The notes under the pieces are model-generated. The model was not told the DNA's origin and ran no database searches. It saw nothing but the letters and a program-made list of their open reading frames with translations. Shown here piece by piece: positions 11,029 through 22,980 of a stretch of 64,000 nt of DNA. How positions within the stretch are numbered: the stretch's first letter is position 1; each line of letters opens with the position of its first letter. This stretch comes from Pezicula radicicola. Lineage: Eukaryota; Ascomycota; Leotiomycetes; Helotiales; Dermateaceae. The DNA is taken from assembly GCA_003008705.1 (NCBI GenBank), contig PDUO01000021.1:188766-252765 (forward strand), written 5' to 3'. A program made the position numbers and the translations under genes.

Positions 11029-12195
11029 GTTTAGTCCTATCAAATATAACCCCATTTCCAAGTTTTCATGATCCTCACACCTACTCGCTCTTAGTGTATC
11101 TAGACTTATGGACAAAGACTTTCGTTTCATTGTAGTTATATTTCCAGGGCTCGAAATCAAAGGTTGAGCGGCTGGTTTTATTTGGATGGGCATGAGATAT
11201 ACGCTTCCTACTGTGATGTATTTCCTGTTGGTTGGCCGTAGAACCTAATATAGAGGCTATTAAAACTATTAGTGTTGGGGATTAATCTCATCGGTATTTT
11301 ACCTCGTCCCTAAATCCTATTACTATTAACAGTAGTCCCAACTTCTCCCTGTCCTTGTCGAGGCACTTTTCTAGATTAGGCGACAGAAGCCTGAACTCTA
11401 CAGTAACCATCTGTTCTACGAGACGCTCGATCTTTTCTAGATTCGTGTCGACTCATTTCATCTCCTCAACTTGTCGTCTTCAAGGTCCGCAAAGCAGAAT
11501 GTTATAGCGGTACAAGCGTTGGTTAGCTGTGTACGACTTTGCCATGGTATTGCTTTCCTACTAGAGCGAGTCTGCTCATGAGATGTCCATCTGTGTTTTA
11601 ATTCTGAGGCTGAATCGATAGTCGATAGTTGCGACAACTACTATACTCCATAACTCTGAGTAGGTGTATCGCTTCCTTTCGAATAATCAAGTCGCCTTTT
11701 TCCAAATTGTATTCTAATTTCCATTTATTCAACAGCCCTTTCAGCTCTGATGACGAAAGAATCTGTGCTTTTGGTCACTTTCACTCCTCTCTTCCGAGGG
11801 ACGCTGGGTTATCATTTCTCGTTTCTCACATTGTTGTTCCCCTACTTCTCTAAACTTAGTAGAGTAAGTAAAATCAACTAATACTAGTTCATGTGAGACT
11901 TCTAAAGTTCTTTCCCCGTCTTAGATGCAATAGCCTTGTTATATAACACACAGAAATGTTTCTAGAAGAACGATTTATGCCCTGTATTGCGAACCTTTAA
12001 GTTTTTGAAATGGTTCGGGAGTCTTCCTGTTAGATTAGGACTTGAGGCGAAATAGGCAAAGTTGTAGGTTGGTGATGGGTAATGGATGATGGACGGTAGA
12101 ACTACGAGGCATGCTATTGTCCTCGCCTACGAATACAGCCACAAATACGAAGGTCACAACAAAAAGTCATAGGAATCGGTTATAGGCTGGTTAAT

Positions 12196-12274
12196 GCCCC
12201 GGAAATAAAAGCTTAGCGATAGCTTACAGGGCTATACGATTAGTTATAGGCTATACTCCATTATTTCCGGGGGC
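12196..12274. repeat. Short inverted-repeat relic of the 8314-8874 element family
   Basis: It starts GCCCCGGAAATAA and ends TTATTTCCGGGGGC, a near-perfect 13-nt inverted repeat 79 bp apart. The right half (complement: GCCCCCGGAAATAATGG, then AGTATAGCCTATA) matches the core of the element at 8314-8874. Confidence 0.55.
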
Positions 12275-13287
12275 AGACGCCTATAAGACAGCCCTAGAAA
12301 ATAACCTCTACAGGCTGCCTAAGAGCTCTCGTTGCCTGGCTACAGTGTATGGATTGGTGAATACGGGGCACTATACTTCGTATGGGCATTGTAATGGGAA
12401 CTAATATAGGCTTTGAAATTGAATTATATAGGTGTTATAATAGGTAAATTTATAAACCAGCCTTCAAAGAAGTCACGTAAGCCCAGCGGGTATCACAAAT
12501 ATAATATAGGCATTGTAGTGTTATTATTTTAAGGTGTTGATGTTGTTGTTTTGGTTCGGCTGAAGTTCGGGGTGTCCCACGAGAACTGGCAGCTACTGGT
12601 GCTAGGCATGCTGTACCTTCTATGTACTGTACAAAATGCATATCTTCTTTTATTAAGGAGATAAAACAATGAAGTTCTCAGAGGCCATTTCGGATCGTAT
12701 TATTTATAAATGGCTTGGATGAACTTGTCCGCTGCTACTTTACGGTACTTATACTGTACGCAGTAAGTTTGATTTCCCCCATATACTCAGAGCTTTTCAA
12801 ACATTCAAAGCTGCAGATCTGTTCGAAGATGACAAACTTTGCTACGAAAGCTTCTTCTAAGTTTTAATTGTGACTCTATGACTCTGTGACTCTGTGAGGC
12901 TGCTACAATTGCTGTCTAACCTTGATTTGATTTCGCCTCACTGTTTGATTCATCATACAAGTACCGTAGTGTGTTGTGATTTCATTTATAGCAGATGACG
13001 TCGATGTGTAACAATGACGATTGCTGTGGTATTGGGTATCGTATTTTCGTACAGAGTACGAGACTTGCGGTGCTGTGGCTGTGCAGGGTAGATATTGATA
13101 TGCAGTGTACCGGTATGCCACCGTGTTGTGGATACAGCCCCATAGCCCGGACCCTCTCACTAGACTTACTTGAGGATAGTGAATGATTGTATGGATTTCC
13201 TTCATTTACCAGTAGAAGCTTTTGTACGGAGGTGGCACCAGCCACAACCGGGAAGGAGACAGCGGTGGCATGGACCAGAGAGTGGGG

Positions 13288-13340
13288 GTTGCGTTGCTTT
13301 TTGCGTTTGCGTTGCGTTGCGTTGCGTTGTGTTGTGTTGA
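13288..13340 (+). repeat. (GTTGC)n pentanucleotide microsatellite
   Basis: GTTGC/GTTGT units are repeated about nine times, with interruptions near the left end. Confidence 0.8.
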
Positions 13341-14424
13341 GTATCCAGTTGAATTTTGAAACGAAACTCCCCGGGAAACTACTTCTCGGGCGTCGGCAGA
13401 GTGACGGGAGAATGCCTGGTTGGAAGTGAGGTGGCTAATCATGATTGATTGATTATAAATTGTTGGGAGATGTAGCTCTGGATAGGTACATGAATGTGGC
13501 TTGGTATGTGATTATAGGAGTCATGGGGACGAAAGAGATGATTGTTAGAAAGAATAACGGGTTATGAGAAGTAGCTGCGATTTAGCTATCTTTCTTCAAC
13601 TGTGTAACTTTGTACGAAAGTTGCAGGCATGATGTAGCTCCCTTGCCTTTGTGGCTTGATATTGTAATGAGGTTTTTGTGGAGGGACAGCTATGAGGAGG
13701 ACAAAACTCGAGAATAACAGTACTAACAACAACTCTGAACTTGACATGTGCTTGAAAATGTGCAAAGTTTTGTATCTAATCTACCTTCCCCTCCTTGTTG
13801 TATAGAATACAGCTATTAATGCGTGCTCAAAAGCCAAGTCGAGATTGGGAGCTTACACCAGTGGCGAGAGATAGCAGTACACCACCAACAGTAAACTATA
13901 TGCTTGGAAGAGATTGGCTACTGCAAAGGACAGCTGATAACAGCACGTCGTCCGAATAATGTGTGAGAGGTTACACAAGGATTTCCTGTTCTGTTCCGGC
14001 CATCAAGACACCTTGGCAACAAGATAGTTTGCTTGATTTGGTGATAAGAAAAAGGATGACCAGAATTATGGATTGCATCCAAGCATTTTGGCAGTAAACG
14101 AGAGAGGGCTGACTGCGCCACACGAACACATGGTCGAATGGGCGCAGGGCAGGACAACAAGCAAGGAAGCACGACGTCTGTCTCCCTCTGCCAAGCATTG
14201 GCAACCTTCCCTTCTTTGAATTATTGCTGCGAACAGATTCATTATCTAAGTAAGGGCCTCCTTCCCTCCTGCTCCTACAGTACTTCTTCTCCCCCATCAG
14301 TTCATTCACCACACTTCCTCTTCTTCTCCATCTTCATCTCAACTCTTCGCATTCCTCCCCCCTTCCTTCCCACCACATCAACAACACCATCACCACCACA
14401 ATTCGCGGTGACCCTACAATATCG

Positions 14425-17386
14425 ATGAAGAAAGCTTCGCCTGACTCAGATTCCTTAACAGATCGCATCATATCCTTGGCTCGATCTAAAGCGCATGGCC
14501 CTGCTCCAGACTCCAAGAACAAGTCTCAAGACTCCAACGTCGAGAACAAGACTTCCTCTCCCTCATCCCAACTCCCCGTAACCAATGAACCAGCTACCCA
14601 TAACGCTCTACGCAGCCAGCAACATGCTTCCAGCAACATTCCTCCCTTCCCCTCGACCGACGCTGATGGCCTCAAGCGCCAGCCCTCGAAACCCACGCAC
14701 AATCAGACATCAGATACCTCATCCGCCGACAATCCACCACCAGCTCCACCTCCGCAAGTTGATGGGACGGGGAATGTCATAGAGAATGGTGGAGGAGGCG
14801 GTGGCGATGAAAACAAGAAACCCAATGTAATGATGCGATTTTGGATCACGATGAAGACCATCGTGCTCTCCAGCTACATCAACATACTGCTGGTCTTTGT
14901 CCCAGTGGGCATTGTAGCCAAAGCAGTCAATCTCGCGCCAGGAGCCATCTTTGGACTCAACGCGATTGCCATCGTGCCCCTAGCAGGACTACTCAGCCAT
15001 GCTACCGAAAGCGTGGCCAAGAGAATGGGAGATACGGTTGGTGCTTTAATGAATGTAACGTTTGGTAACGCTGTGGAACTGATCATATTGTATGTTGCCC
15101 TGTCTGCTTCAAATCATGGAATACCAGCTAATCCCATCCCAGCATGTATGTCACCTCTCTCGAGAGATCAAGACAAGAAAGAGCGAGAAGCCCTCTTAAA
15201 GGCATTATCATATCAATCGCGTCCCATATCATCAAAAGGTCCCTTTCATTTGTTGCCCTGCATGCTCACTGTCTCTGGTTGTGTGATGTTTTGAAAAGAC
15301 CCATGCTCACTGTTTACATTTGTTTAACCCAAACAGCATTGCACTTCAAAAGGTTCGTCGAGGTGGAGAGGGTCCCACAGCTACTTGACTTTACTGATCT
15401 TGACATTAGAATGAAATTCGCATCGTCCAAGCTTCTTTGCTCGGTTCGATTCTTGCCAACTTGCTCCTGATTCTAGGCATGTGTTTCCTTGTTGGTGGAC
15501 TTCGATTCCGTGAACAGGTATGTCACTGCTGCTGGGCGAGTGGTGGTGCATAGGCCTCGCTAATCTTATCAGATTTACAACAGCACTGTCACTCAAATGA
15601 GTGCATGTCTACTCAGTTTGGCTGTCATGAGCTTGTTGCTTCCGGTATGTTACTTCCATCGTTGCCGTCGTATTATACTGACATTGTGAAGACTGCCTTC
15701 CACGCCTCCTTCAGCACCGCATCTGTCAGCAAAGCGAACAGCGCAGTATTGAAGGTCAGCCGTGGTACTAGTGTGGTAAGTTCCCTATCAAGAGATTTGT
15801 CACGATGGATTTGCTTACCATCATAGATTCTTCTCCTGGTCTATGGCTTCTATCTACTCTTCCAGCTCAAGTCCCATGCCTACATGTATGAAAGTACACC
15901 ACAACACATTATCGATGAAGAGCTTGCTCCTGGTCCAGTTGCTGCTTGGATGGATACTTCCTCCGACGACTCTTCATCCTCAAGTTCCGACTCTGATAGC
16001 TCTAGCGGCTCCAACAACACCGCCAAGCGTATCAAGCGGGTCATGATGGCAGGACGAAGACGCCGCAAGTCAAGTGCTGGATCTAAGGATGGCCATGAGG
16101 CGCCTGTCCGCACCCCATCTGCTGGTACCAGCAGCATCACTCCCGTTGCAACAGATAACTTGACCGAGGAACCTGAACACGGCAACTTTGGACATCGTCT
16201 TGGTGCAATCGACTTTGGCGAGGAAGGTGGTGATGAGGCTCCACCACGGCGAAGCCGTAAGAATTCATACACTGGTAGCCATATCTTGTCTAAGAAGGCC
16301 CTCAAGAAGGAACGGAAGCGACAAGAGAAAAGAGCAAAGAAAGAACGCAAGGCCGCTCGTAGACATGCTCACAACGCAATCACTGAAGGTGTTGTCTCAA
16401 ACGGCAATGGCCTCAACGAGAAGGAGCCCGAAGGACTCAACGATCCTCGCCGTGTAGACTTCGCCGTAAACGGGAACGGTAACGTAAACACAGACCTCGA
16501 AGCCCAGACAACTCCTGGTATAGGTGATGCTTCCTCCGTTCCAAAGCGCAACCTCTTCGACAGCATCCGACCCCAAATCCCAAAGACATTCTCGCAGAAC
16601 GTCTTCACTTCCCCTGGACAGAGTGCAACACCACCCCTACCAACTGGACCGGTCCCACGAGTTCGCTACGGAATCCGACGCACGAACTCGCTGCCAGACC
16701 GCCTCAACCAGACTTTCTCAGCACCTGGTGCTGGCCGTAGCTTTCCCCCAGGGCAACTAAATCAAACTGTCTCCCAACCTATCATCGCTCCACCGGAGGA
16801 TATCGCGGAGGAAGGGAACATTTCGCGCACAACGGCCGTTATTCTCCTTCTCCTCTCTACTGGACTTGTTGCTGTCTGTGCCGAATTCATGGTCGACTCT
16901 ATCAATGCTGTTGTCTCTGGTAACTCCGGGCTCAGTGAAGCCTTTGTTGGTCTCATCATCCTCCCCATTGTTGGTAACGCCGCCGAGCACGTCACTGCCG
17001 TCACCGTTGCCAGCAAAAACAAGATGGATCTAGCTATTGGTGTTGCTGTTGGTTCTAGTATCCAGATTGCACTCTTCGTCACACCCTTCATTGTCCTGCT
17101 TGGCTGGTGCATGTCCAAGGATATGACCCTCTATTTTACACTTTTCGAAACGGTATCCCTCTTCGTCTCGGCTTTCATCGTGAACTTCTTGGTCCTTGAT
17201 GGTCGTTCCAATTATCTCGAAGGTGCTCTTCTATGCGCTGCGTACATCATTATTGCCGTCGCTGCGTTCTTCTACCCTGACCTCGAGGACTCGTCAAATC
17301 TTGGCGGGAACGCGGATGCTGAGAAGATGAAGAGAGACCTCTTGGCGAGTGTATTGGCCCCTATTTTTGGGACTAGCGGAATGTAA
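14425..17386 (+). CDS. Vacuolar-type Ca2+/H+ antiporter (CAX family)
   Basis: Six exons: 14425-15089, 15337-15352, 15410-15517, 15573-15644, 15692-15775 and 15827-17386, giving 834 residues. Both CAX signature motifs are present: GNAVEL near residue 214 and GNAAEH near residue 698, each in a conserved membrane block (LLGSILANLLLILG; AIGVAVGSSIQIALFV). Such proteins exchange cytosolic Ca2+ (and often Mn2+) for protons across the vacuole membrane. The protein is much longer than the usual 400-470 residues. There is a disordered N-terminal tail of about 140 residues rich in Ser, Pro and Asn. Between the two halves there is a long hydrophilic insert with a Ser/Asp run, a Lys/Arg-rich coiled segment (KKALKKERKRQEKRAKKE) and an Arg/Ser/Pro stretch. 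Exon 2 is only 16 nt, yet its placement restores the family sequence exactly (LIIFIALQKNEIRIVQ). The ATG at 14425 is the first in frame; an upstream exon is not indicated. Confidence 0.93.
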
Positions 17387-18313
17387 GAGGTTGGCAACTT
17401 TAGTCGTGCTGAATTGAGGTCGACCGTGGGGGTCTATCAATGAAGTTGACACGACTATGTGTGGTTGTATGTTGGCTCTTGAAAGTGGAATTCGACTGCT
17501 TTTGGGTCAAGGTGGATGGAAGCAGGCACATTCGTTTCGTATATGTTTTTGCTTACTTCTGCTTTGGCTTCTTTCCTTGTTTCTTACTCTTCTCAGTTTC
17601 CTCATTTCCTTGCCGGCTTGCCTAATGGGATCTGATTTTTCTGCTTCGGCTTTAACTCTGTATTGCTTTTCACTCCTTGGGAGGTACATGACTTTTATGC
17701 TAAGCTACCTAGGTAGCTATCTAAATTGAATGAAATGAAAGCACTTCTACTATTGGATTATACAGGACAAGTAGTGATACATCATTCGCACAAATATAGT
17801 CTAGAGTACCTACCGGAGTTAACATTTAATATACAACCTCACCTCGTAGTATCGGCTCTGTTGCTCTAATAGATTGAAAAGGTCTGTAATTGAAATTTAT
17901 AATGCTTTACACACTTACCTGACTTCGGTAATAAGTTTGTCATCCACAAGCGCACTGATAAAGTGTTCGAGTGTAACGCTGGGACGCGCTTAGGACCGCG
18001 TTATTACCGTACCTATGAGACTTACCAGGATGCTCAAGCGAGGGCGGCCAAGCTGTCAAAATGGTAGCTCAGTCGTGGAAGATGCGCGGCCAGTTCTCCT
18101 TTCGGATTTACATGCAGCTTGTGGCCTGAGAGCGATGTTGCATCTTTGCACCTGCCTTGTTTAAAAAGCACCTGACTAGTTAGCTGTCCTCTTAATTTTC
18201 CTACTAAAGCAAGCCTACTTGTTAGGCCAAGCCATTACTATCAAATGAGCCCAAGAACTTCACTTTGTACAAGCAGCATCATTTTCTAGGTGTTTTATGA
18301 GTTTCAGCGAGAT
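17387..18313. other. Intergenic, 3' region of the antiporter and promoter of the methyltransferase
   Basis: No gene seen. The T-rich start probably holds the antiporter 3' UTR and polyadenylation region. Confidence 0.5.
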
Positions 18314-19658
18314 ATGGCCTCATCAGATCTCACAGTAGATGAATTGCCATCGGCAGAGAGTCTATCAGCCGTAGAAGCGAATCAGCCCGGGACCCCGGGG
18401 GACCATTCCAGCTCTTTGCACAGTGAGTATGATAAGGGCAAAGCGCAGCATATGGTGCCAGGAGAGATAGACAAGTCAATTGAAGCAAGTGACGAATTGA
18501 CAGATACGACTACAACAGGCTATGATGCAGCACAGAGGAGCTTGCCAGAACACATACCACAGTCTTCCGCTGCAGATGAAGGACACGAACATGTTTCTCA
18601 GGGAATGCTCTCATCGATAGCTGCAACCGGTCTGGATGTTGATTATAACCCAACCGGAACTGATACATCCAGCGATAGCGATTCGGCTCTTGGAGGCAGC
18701 ATATACTCCTCGACTGTCTCGGCACGTGGTAGTGTATTTGAATTTGTGGAAGAGAATGGACGCACCTATCATCGATTCAAGGAAGGGAAATATTATCTAC
18801 CGAATGACGAGGTTAGTGGCCCTGGTTTGGACTGCGTGCGGCCTACTCCTCACCTTACTTACAAGTTACTTTTTCTTGTAGATTGAAAAGGATCGACTAG
18901 ATCTTCAACATCACCTATGTAATCTTTGTTTTGGATCACTCTACTTAGCACCAATCGATAATCTCGAGGACGGCTTACACAACGTTCTTGACATCGCAAC
19001 CGGGACCGGTATATGGGCGATAGATTTCGCAGATCGATTTCCATCAGCCGTCGTAGTCGGTACAGATCTTTCCCCAATCCAACCCACTTACGTTCCACCC
19101 AATTGTCGTTTCGAAGTAGATGATGCTGAGGATACATGGGTATACTCCCATAAATTCGATTATATACATGGTCGTATGTTAGTAACATGTTTCACCTCGC
19201 ACCTCTCAGTTTTCAAATCAGCCTTTGAATTCTTGAGACCAGGTGGATATATTGAATTACAAGACGCTTCATTCCCCTTCTTAGGAATCGATGACAGATG
19301 GAACGGTTCCACATTTCAACACTGGATGTCCCTCTTAATGAAAGCCGCCAAAGCGCTCGGAAAAGACTGGAATCGCGTTCCGCGATATAAATCGTATCTC
19401 GAAGAGATCGGGTTCGTGGATGTGGTTGAGAAACGGTTTGATTGTCCCTTGGGGACTTGGGCGAGGGGGGAGAAGAATAAGGTCTTGGGGGTTTGGGGTC
19501 GTGAGAATATTCTTCAGAGTTTGGGGGGGCTTAGTTTGGCGGTTTTGACGAGGGGGTTGGGGATGGAGAGTCAAGAGGTTGAGGTTCTTTTGGTGGGGGT
19601 TAGGGAGGAGTTGAGGAGGGGGGGGGAGGGGAGTCTTCATCTTTTTGCTCCTATGTGA
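18314..19658 (+). CDS. LaeA-like SAM-dependent methyltransferase
   Basis: Two exons, 18314-18811 and 18882-19658 (70-nt intron), 424 residues. The first exon encodes an acidic, Ser/Thr-rich, probably disordered tail of about 145 residues. The catalytic part follows: NGRTYHRFKEGKYYLPND, the SAM-binding motif I VLDIATGTGIWAIDFA near residue 202, GTDLSPIQP, FDYIHGRML and LRPGGYIELQD. This arrangement is typical of the large fungal family that includes LaeA and the so-called UMTA methyltransferases, some of which control secondary metabolism and others of which modify small molecules. Nothing here decides between these roles. I start at the first ATG in this frame (18314). The last 60 codons are unusually G-rich (runs of GGGG at 19460-19630), but the frame stays open. 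Confidence 0.85.
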
Positions 19659-20559
19659 GTTCTTTCTTGGTTTCTTTTTGTTTTTGTTTTTGGTCTTGTT
19701 TCATGATGTTGATGTGTCTTGTTCTGTGCTGATTATATGTTTTTAGGTATGTGGTATATGGACGTAAACCTTGATTATATAGGTATGTTGATGAGAAAAA
19801 AGAAATGGGGCTGGGCTTGCTTGTTTATTATTATCTATTAGGTAGGTATCTATAATAGGTACTTTTATCTATATATATAGCTAGGCTCGAGTACATGAAG
19901 AGAATTATACTACTTTTTTGTTTTAAAAAAAAGTTTGGTGATGTAAGAAGTGTCTAGGTAGATAGATACTGTAAAGTTGTTGTTGAATATTTAGGTTGAT
20001 TTTTATGCTTGTTAAAATGGAATTATTTGGAGGTGTTGTTTGCTGTAAGGGTTGAGAATCTTGATGAATGTGATGTGATGTGATGTGATGTGATGTGAAT
20101 GAGGTTATAGAATGAGGCTATAGAATGTTATAGTGTACTGTATGTAGTTAATCTTTGACTCGATTTTGAGCCTTAATCCCTGGGCTAAATATATGGTAAG
20201 AATTTGAGGATGATGGATGTAACTACGTTTCATTTCCTAGAGAAAAACAAAGTAATTCTCCTTATCCTAATCGATGAAATCAAGTCGGTGGGTGGTCTTT
20301 TAAATTTCTCTTGTGTTGGTAGCATGATCTCTTACAAATACAACATCCTGGAAATAGATAGGGGGAATATTGTAGTCCCATCATATAATTATATTCCTCA
20401 TAAATTGAGACTGGTAGCTAGATATCTATGGAGTATGTTCAAATCTTCCAATAAACCTCTTTCGGTAGCCATGAAGAAGTATATATAAGGTAGATCTGAT
20501 TTTAAGCGACAAAGCAAGCCGTACATCCAACCCCACAAAATCTCTCCAAATCTCAGCAT
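19659..20559. other. Intergenic with low-complexity tracts
   Basis: T-rich 3' region of the methyltransferase gene, then AT-rich DNA. An open frame at 20204-20488 has no features that support it as a gene. Confidence 0.5.
20069..20098 (+). repeat. (TGATG)6 microsatellite
   Basis: Six consecutive TGATG units. Confidence 0.85.
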
Positions 20560-21496
20560 CTACCAAGGATACTGACCAGTCTCATGTAAAAACCCACCAT
20601 TCTCTTCATCCCTCTCACCATTCAAAATCCTAACGATCGGCGCAGCGCCCTCACTGGTCGGCTTCGCCCCACTCTCCGCATTATTAGTCGGTCCCAAATT
20701 CGAAACCGTAAACCCAGGACAAAATGCAAAGACCTTGAATCCCAGTCCACCATAATCAACCGTCTGACAGGCTGTGATCATATTCAACGCCGATTTGCTT
20801 GCACGGTAAAATACGACTTGCATATTGTAACCAAACGCTGTTGGATCTAGACGTTTGGTGATGGAACCTGCTCCGGAAGTGACATTGATGATACGTGGTG
20901 TGCTGTTGGACTTTTTGAGGAGTGGTGCGAAGGTTTCGACCATTAGGAGGGGACCTGTTGCGTTGGTTTGGAAACTTTGTGCCATTTGTTGTGCGAGTGT
21001 GCCGGGGGGTATACCGATTGCGGCATTGTTGACGAGGGCGTCTAGTCTAATTTCATGAGGTAAATTGATTAGCAAGCTACGCAAGAAAAGACGTTTACAG
21101 GATAAAAGAGGGGGAAATTGGTGCTATATCGTGGATTCGAGGTCCAGTGGTGCATTATCATACCTGCCATGTTTGCTTTCAACACTTTTCGCCGCAGCTG
21201 TGATTGATTCCTCGCTTGTAACGTCGAGTTGTAATAGTTCTACGGTACCTGGTTGCTTTCGGGATTGTAGTTCTTTCACTGCGGCTTCGCCTTTTTCAAT
21301 AGAGCGGCTTCCGAGGAGGATATGTTTGGTTGCATCTGTTAGTAGTTGGGCTGCTAGTTCGAAGCCGATGCCTCCGTTGGCTGTGATATTTAGGTTATTA
21401 GTACTTGCTTTCTTGCTTTGATGTGGGAGTGATGGCATCTGAAGATGTATTTTACATACCGCCAGTGATCAAAACGATGCTTTTATTTGTAGCCAT
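20560..21496 (-). CDS. Short-chain dehydrogenase/reductase (SDR)
   Basis: Exons 21496-21460, 21380-21164 and 21046-20560 (introns 79 and 117 nt) encode 246 residues, the normal size for a classical SDR. The nucleotide-binding loop is LITGANGGIGFE, with its Gly-rich turn rebuilt across the first intron. It is followed by the acidic turn LDVTS, the NNAAIG motif, a Ser in INVTSGAGS and the catalytic YRASK (Tyr and Lys), then the PGF motif. These enzymes reduce or oxidise carbonyl/alcohol groups using NAD(P)H. The basic residues in LGSRSIEKG after the second strand hint at NADP preference (inference). The substrate is unknown. It is a single gene on the minus strand with no obvious operon-like partner. 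Confidence 0.9.
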
Positions 21497-22453
21497 GATT
21501 TCGGATGTAGTTGTAGTTCTTGAAGATGATGAGATCAAACGAGGTTGGATGAGAAGGATGTGTGTCTTTTTGGACTTTATATCTAATTTAAATGATAAAC
21601 CGAATAGAGGAAAATCTCCGTGGGGTAAACCGTAAGTCCCTTAAGTAGTTGAATGACTGAGCAATGATTTAAAATCCCCACGGGGTCAACCCGTAAGTCC
21701 GTTATATCAGCCAAGCCTCTCCTAACCATAGCTCGGTGTTAGCGGAATTAAGGGTTAGCTTTTTACTCCCAAATTCTTCAGCTGACCGTTAGCTGTGCTT
21801 CTCGTATAAAGCGTAATATATTCTCCGAGTAGAGATAGTCGGTTTTCTGAGGAATTTAAGGGTGAAGAATTATGTTTAAGTGTTCTGAGGTAGTGTAAGA
21901 ATAACCGAGCATTTGACTAGTACGGGTGAAAACTAGGTGTTAGGAATAATTGACTGAATTGTCTGTAATTGATAAAGCTATTCAGATGTGGGGTTGTTAT
22001 ACCATATAAGACTAAATAGACTTTCCGAATGTTCCGGTTCGCCTACTTGTAGATGTGCTTGTAGAGTATAGAATCTCGAGTTTTATATAAGGAACGAATT
22101 GGTTGTTGAGGGGTCGCGTATAAGTGGAAGTAGCGCTACAAAGGGCCAGAGGCCAGCCAATGGGAATAAATCAAATCAAATCAAATCAAATCAAATCAAT
22201 CAATCAACCCAGGTTCTACCTGGGCGAGTCCCCATGAGCGACTGATCTCTAAGGCTAGCCCAAACCTGCCACGACGATATCGGGGTGTGGTGGGTCTACA
22301 AGTAGTATGCAGGAATATATATTCCGAGGCCCACTTCGCTTGGGCGAATATATATATATATCTTGATCGCCTGGAGTCAGTCCTCTTGCTTCTGGACCCG
22401 CGATAATCCTATAACTGCCTGCTAATCTGAGCAGTTCACTGCAATCTCTCGTC
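21497..22453. other. Intergenic; divergent promoters of the SDR and RidA-like genes, with repeats
   Basis: Two imperfect direct repeats of about 33 bp (21611-21643 and 21671-21704, sharing GGGGT.AAC..CGTAAGTCC) lie just upstream of the SDR. A pentanucleotide repeat is at 22168-22197, and a (TA)n tract at 22348-22361. No gene seen. Confidence 0.55.
22168..22197 (+). repeat. (AAATC)6 microsatellite
   Basis: Six AAATC units, followed by AATC units. Confidence 0.85.
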
Positions 22454-22980
22454 ATGTCCGATCTTCAATACTACTCCTACCCCGGTGTGGGAGTTGACAA
22501 CCGGAAAAACTTTTCGTACAGCCAGGCCGTTCGGGTCGGAGATACAATTCAGTGTGCTGGTCAAGGTGAGCCAGTTTCGCTACCCTGCTCCTGTTCTGTC
22601 ATGCTCGTGGTGCGAAGTTGATTCTGACCCCTCTTTCAGGTGGATGGGATCCCAATGGCCCTGTGCACAACATCCCAACTGAAATCAACGCTCAAATCGA
22701 CCAGGCCTTCAAGAACGTGGATTTAAACTTGAGGCACGCCGGTGGCAAGGGGTGGTCGCAGGTTTTCCGCGTCAACTCTTACCATGTGCCCCTCAACAAC
22801 GAGGCGAATATGGCAATGGTACGGAACTTCAGGAAGTGGATGCCGGACCACCAACCAATCTTTACTTGCGTCGGCGTTACGAGGCTGGGCGAGGACGACA
22901 TGCGTGTGGAGATTGAGGTGGTCGCGTACGATCCCGAGGGTGCGAAAGTAGCCAGGGAGAGTACAGCCAGCAAGGGGTAG
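22454..22980 (+). CDS. RidA/YjgF/UK114-family protein
   Basis: Two exons, 22454-22565 and 22640-22980 (74-nt intron, phase 1), encode 150 residues. The fold signature is recognisable: an N-terminal SYSQAVRVGDTIQCAGQGGWDPNG strand-loop, a helix INAQIDQAFKNVDLNLRHAG, VFRVNSYHVPL, and the closing ..FTCVGVTRLG....VEIEVVAY. RidA proteins deaminate reactive enamine/imine intermediates, and many fungal paralogues act on unknown small molecules. Because the C-terminal loop reads TCVGVTRLG, not the canonical PxRxxVxVxxLP, this is probably one of the divergent fungal paralogues, not the housekeeping RidA. The tail of about 20 residues after the core is hydrophilic. Confidence 0.85.

Larger units (their letters stand above)
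11029..14424. other. Gene-poor intergenic region
   Basis: No gene that I can support in 3.4 kb. It holds a short inverted-repeat relic at 12196-12274, a pentanucleotide repeat at 13288-13340, and a pyrimidine-rich tract at about 14255-14400 just upstream of the antiporter start, typical of a fungal promoter or 5' leader. Open frames around 13000-13440 and 13918-14312 look like chance frames. Confidence 0.5.

Noticed and set aside
13288..13340. Possible coding repeat
   Set aside because: A simple GTTGC microsatellite with no supporting gene around it.
20204..20488. 94-codon open frame
   Set aside because: No conserved features; it lies in AT-rich intergenic DNA.
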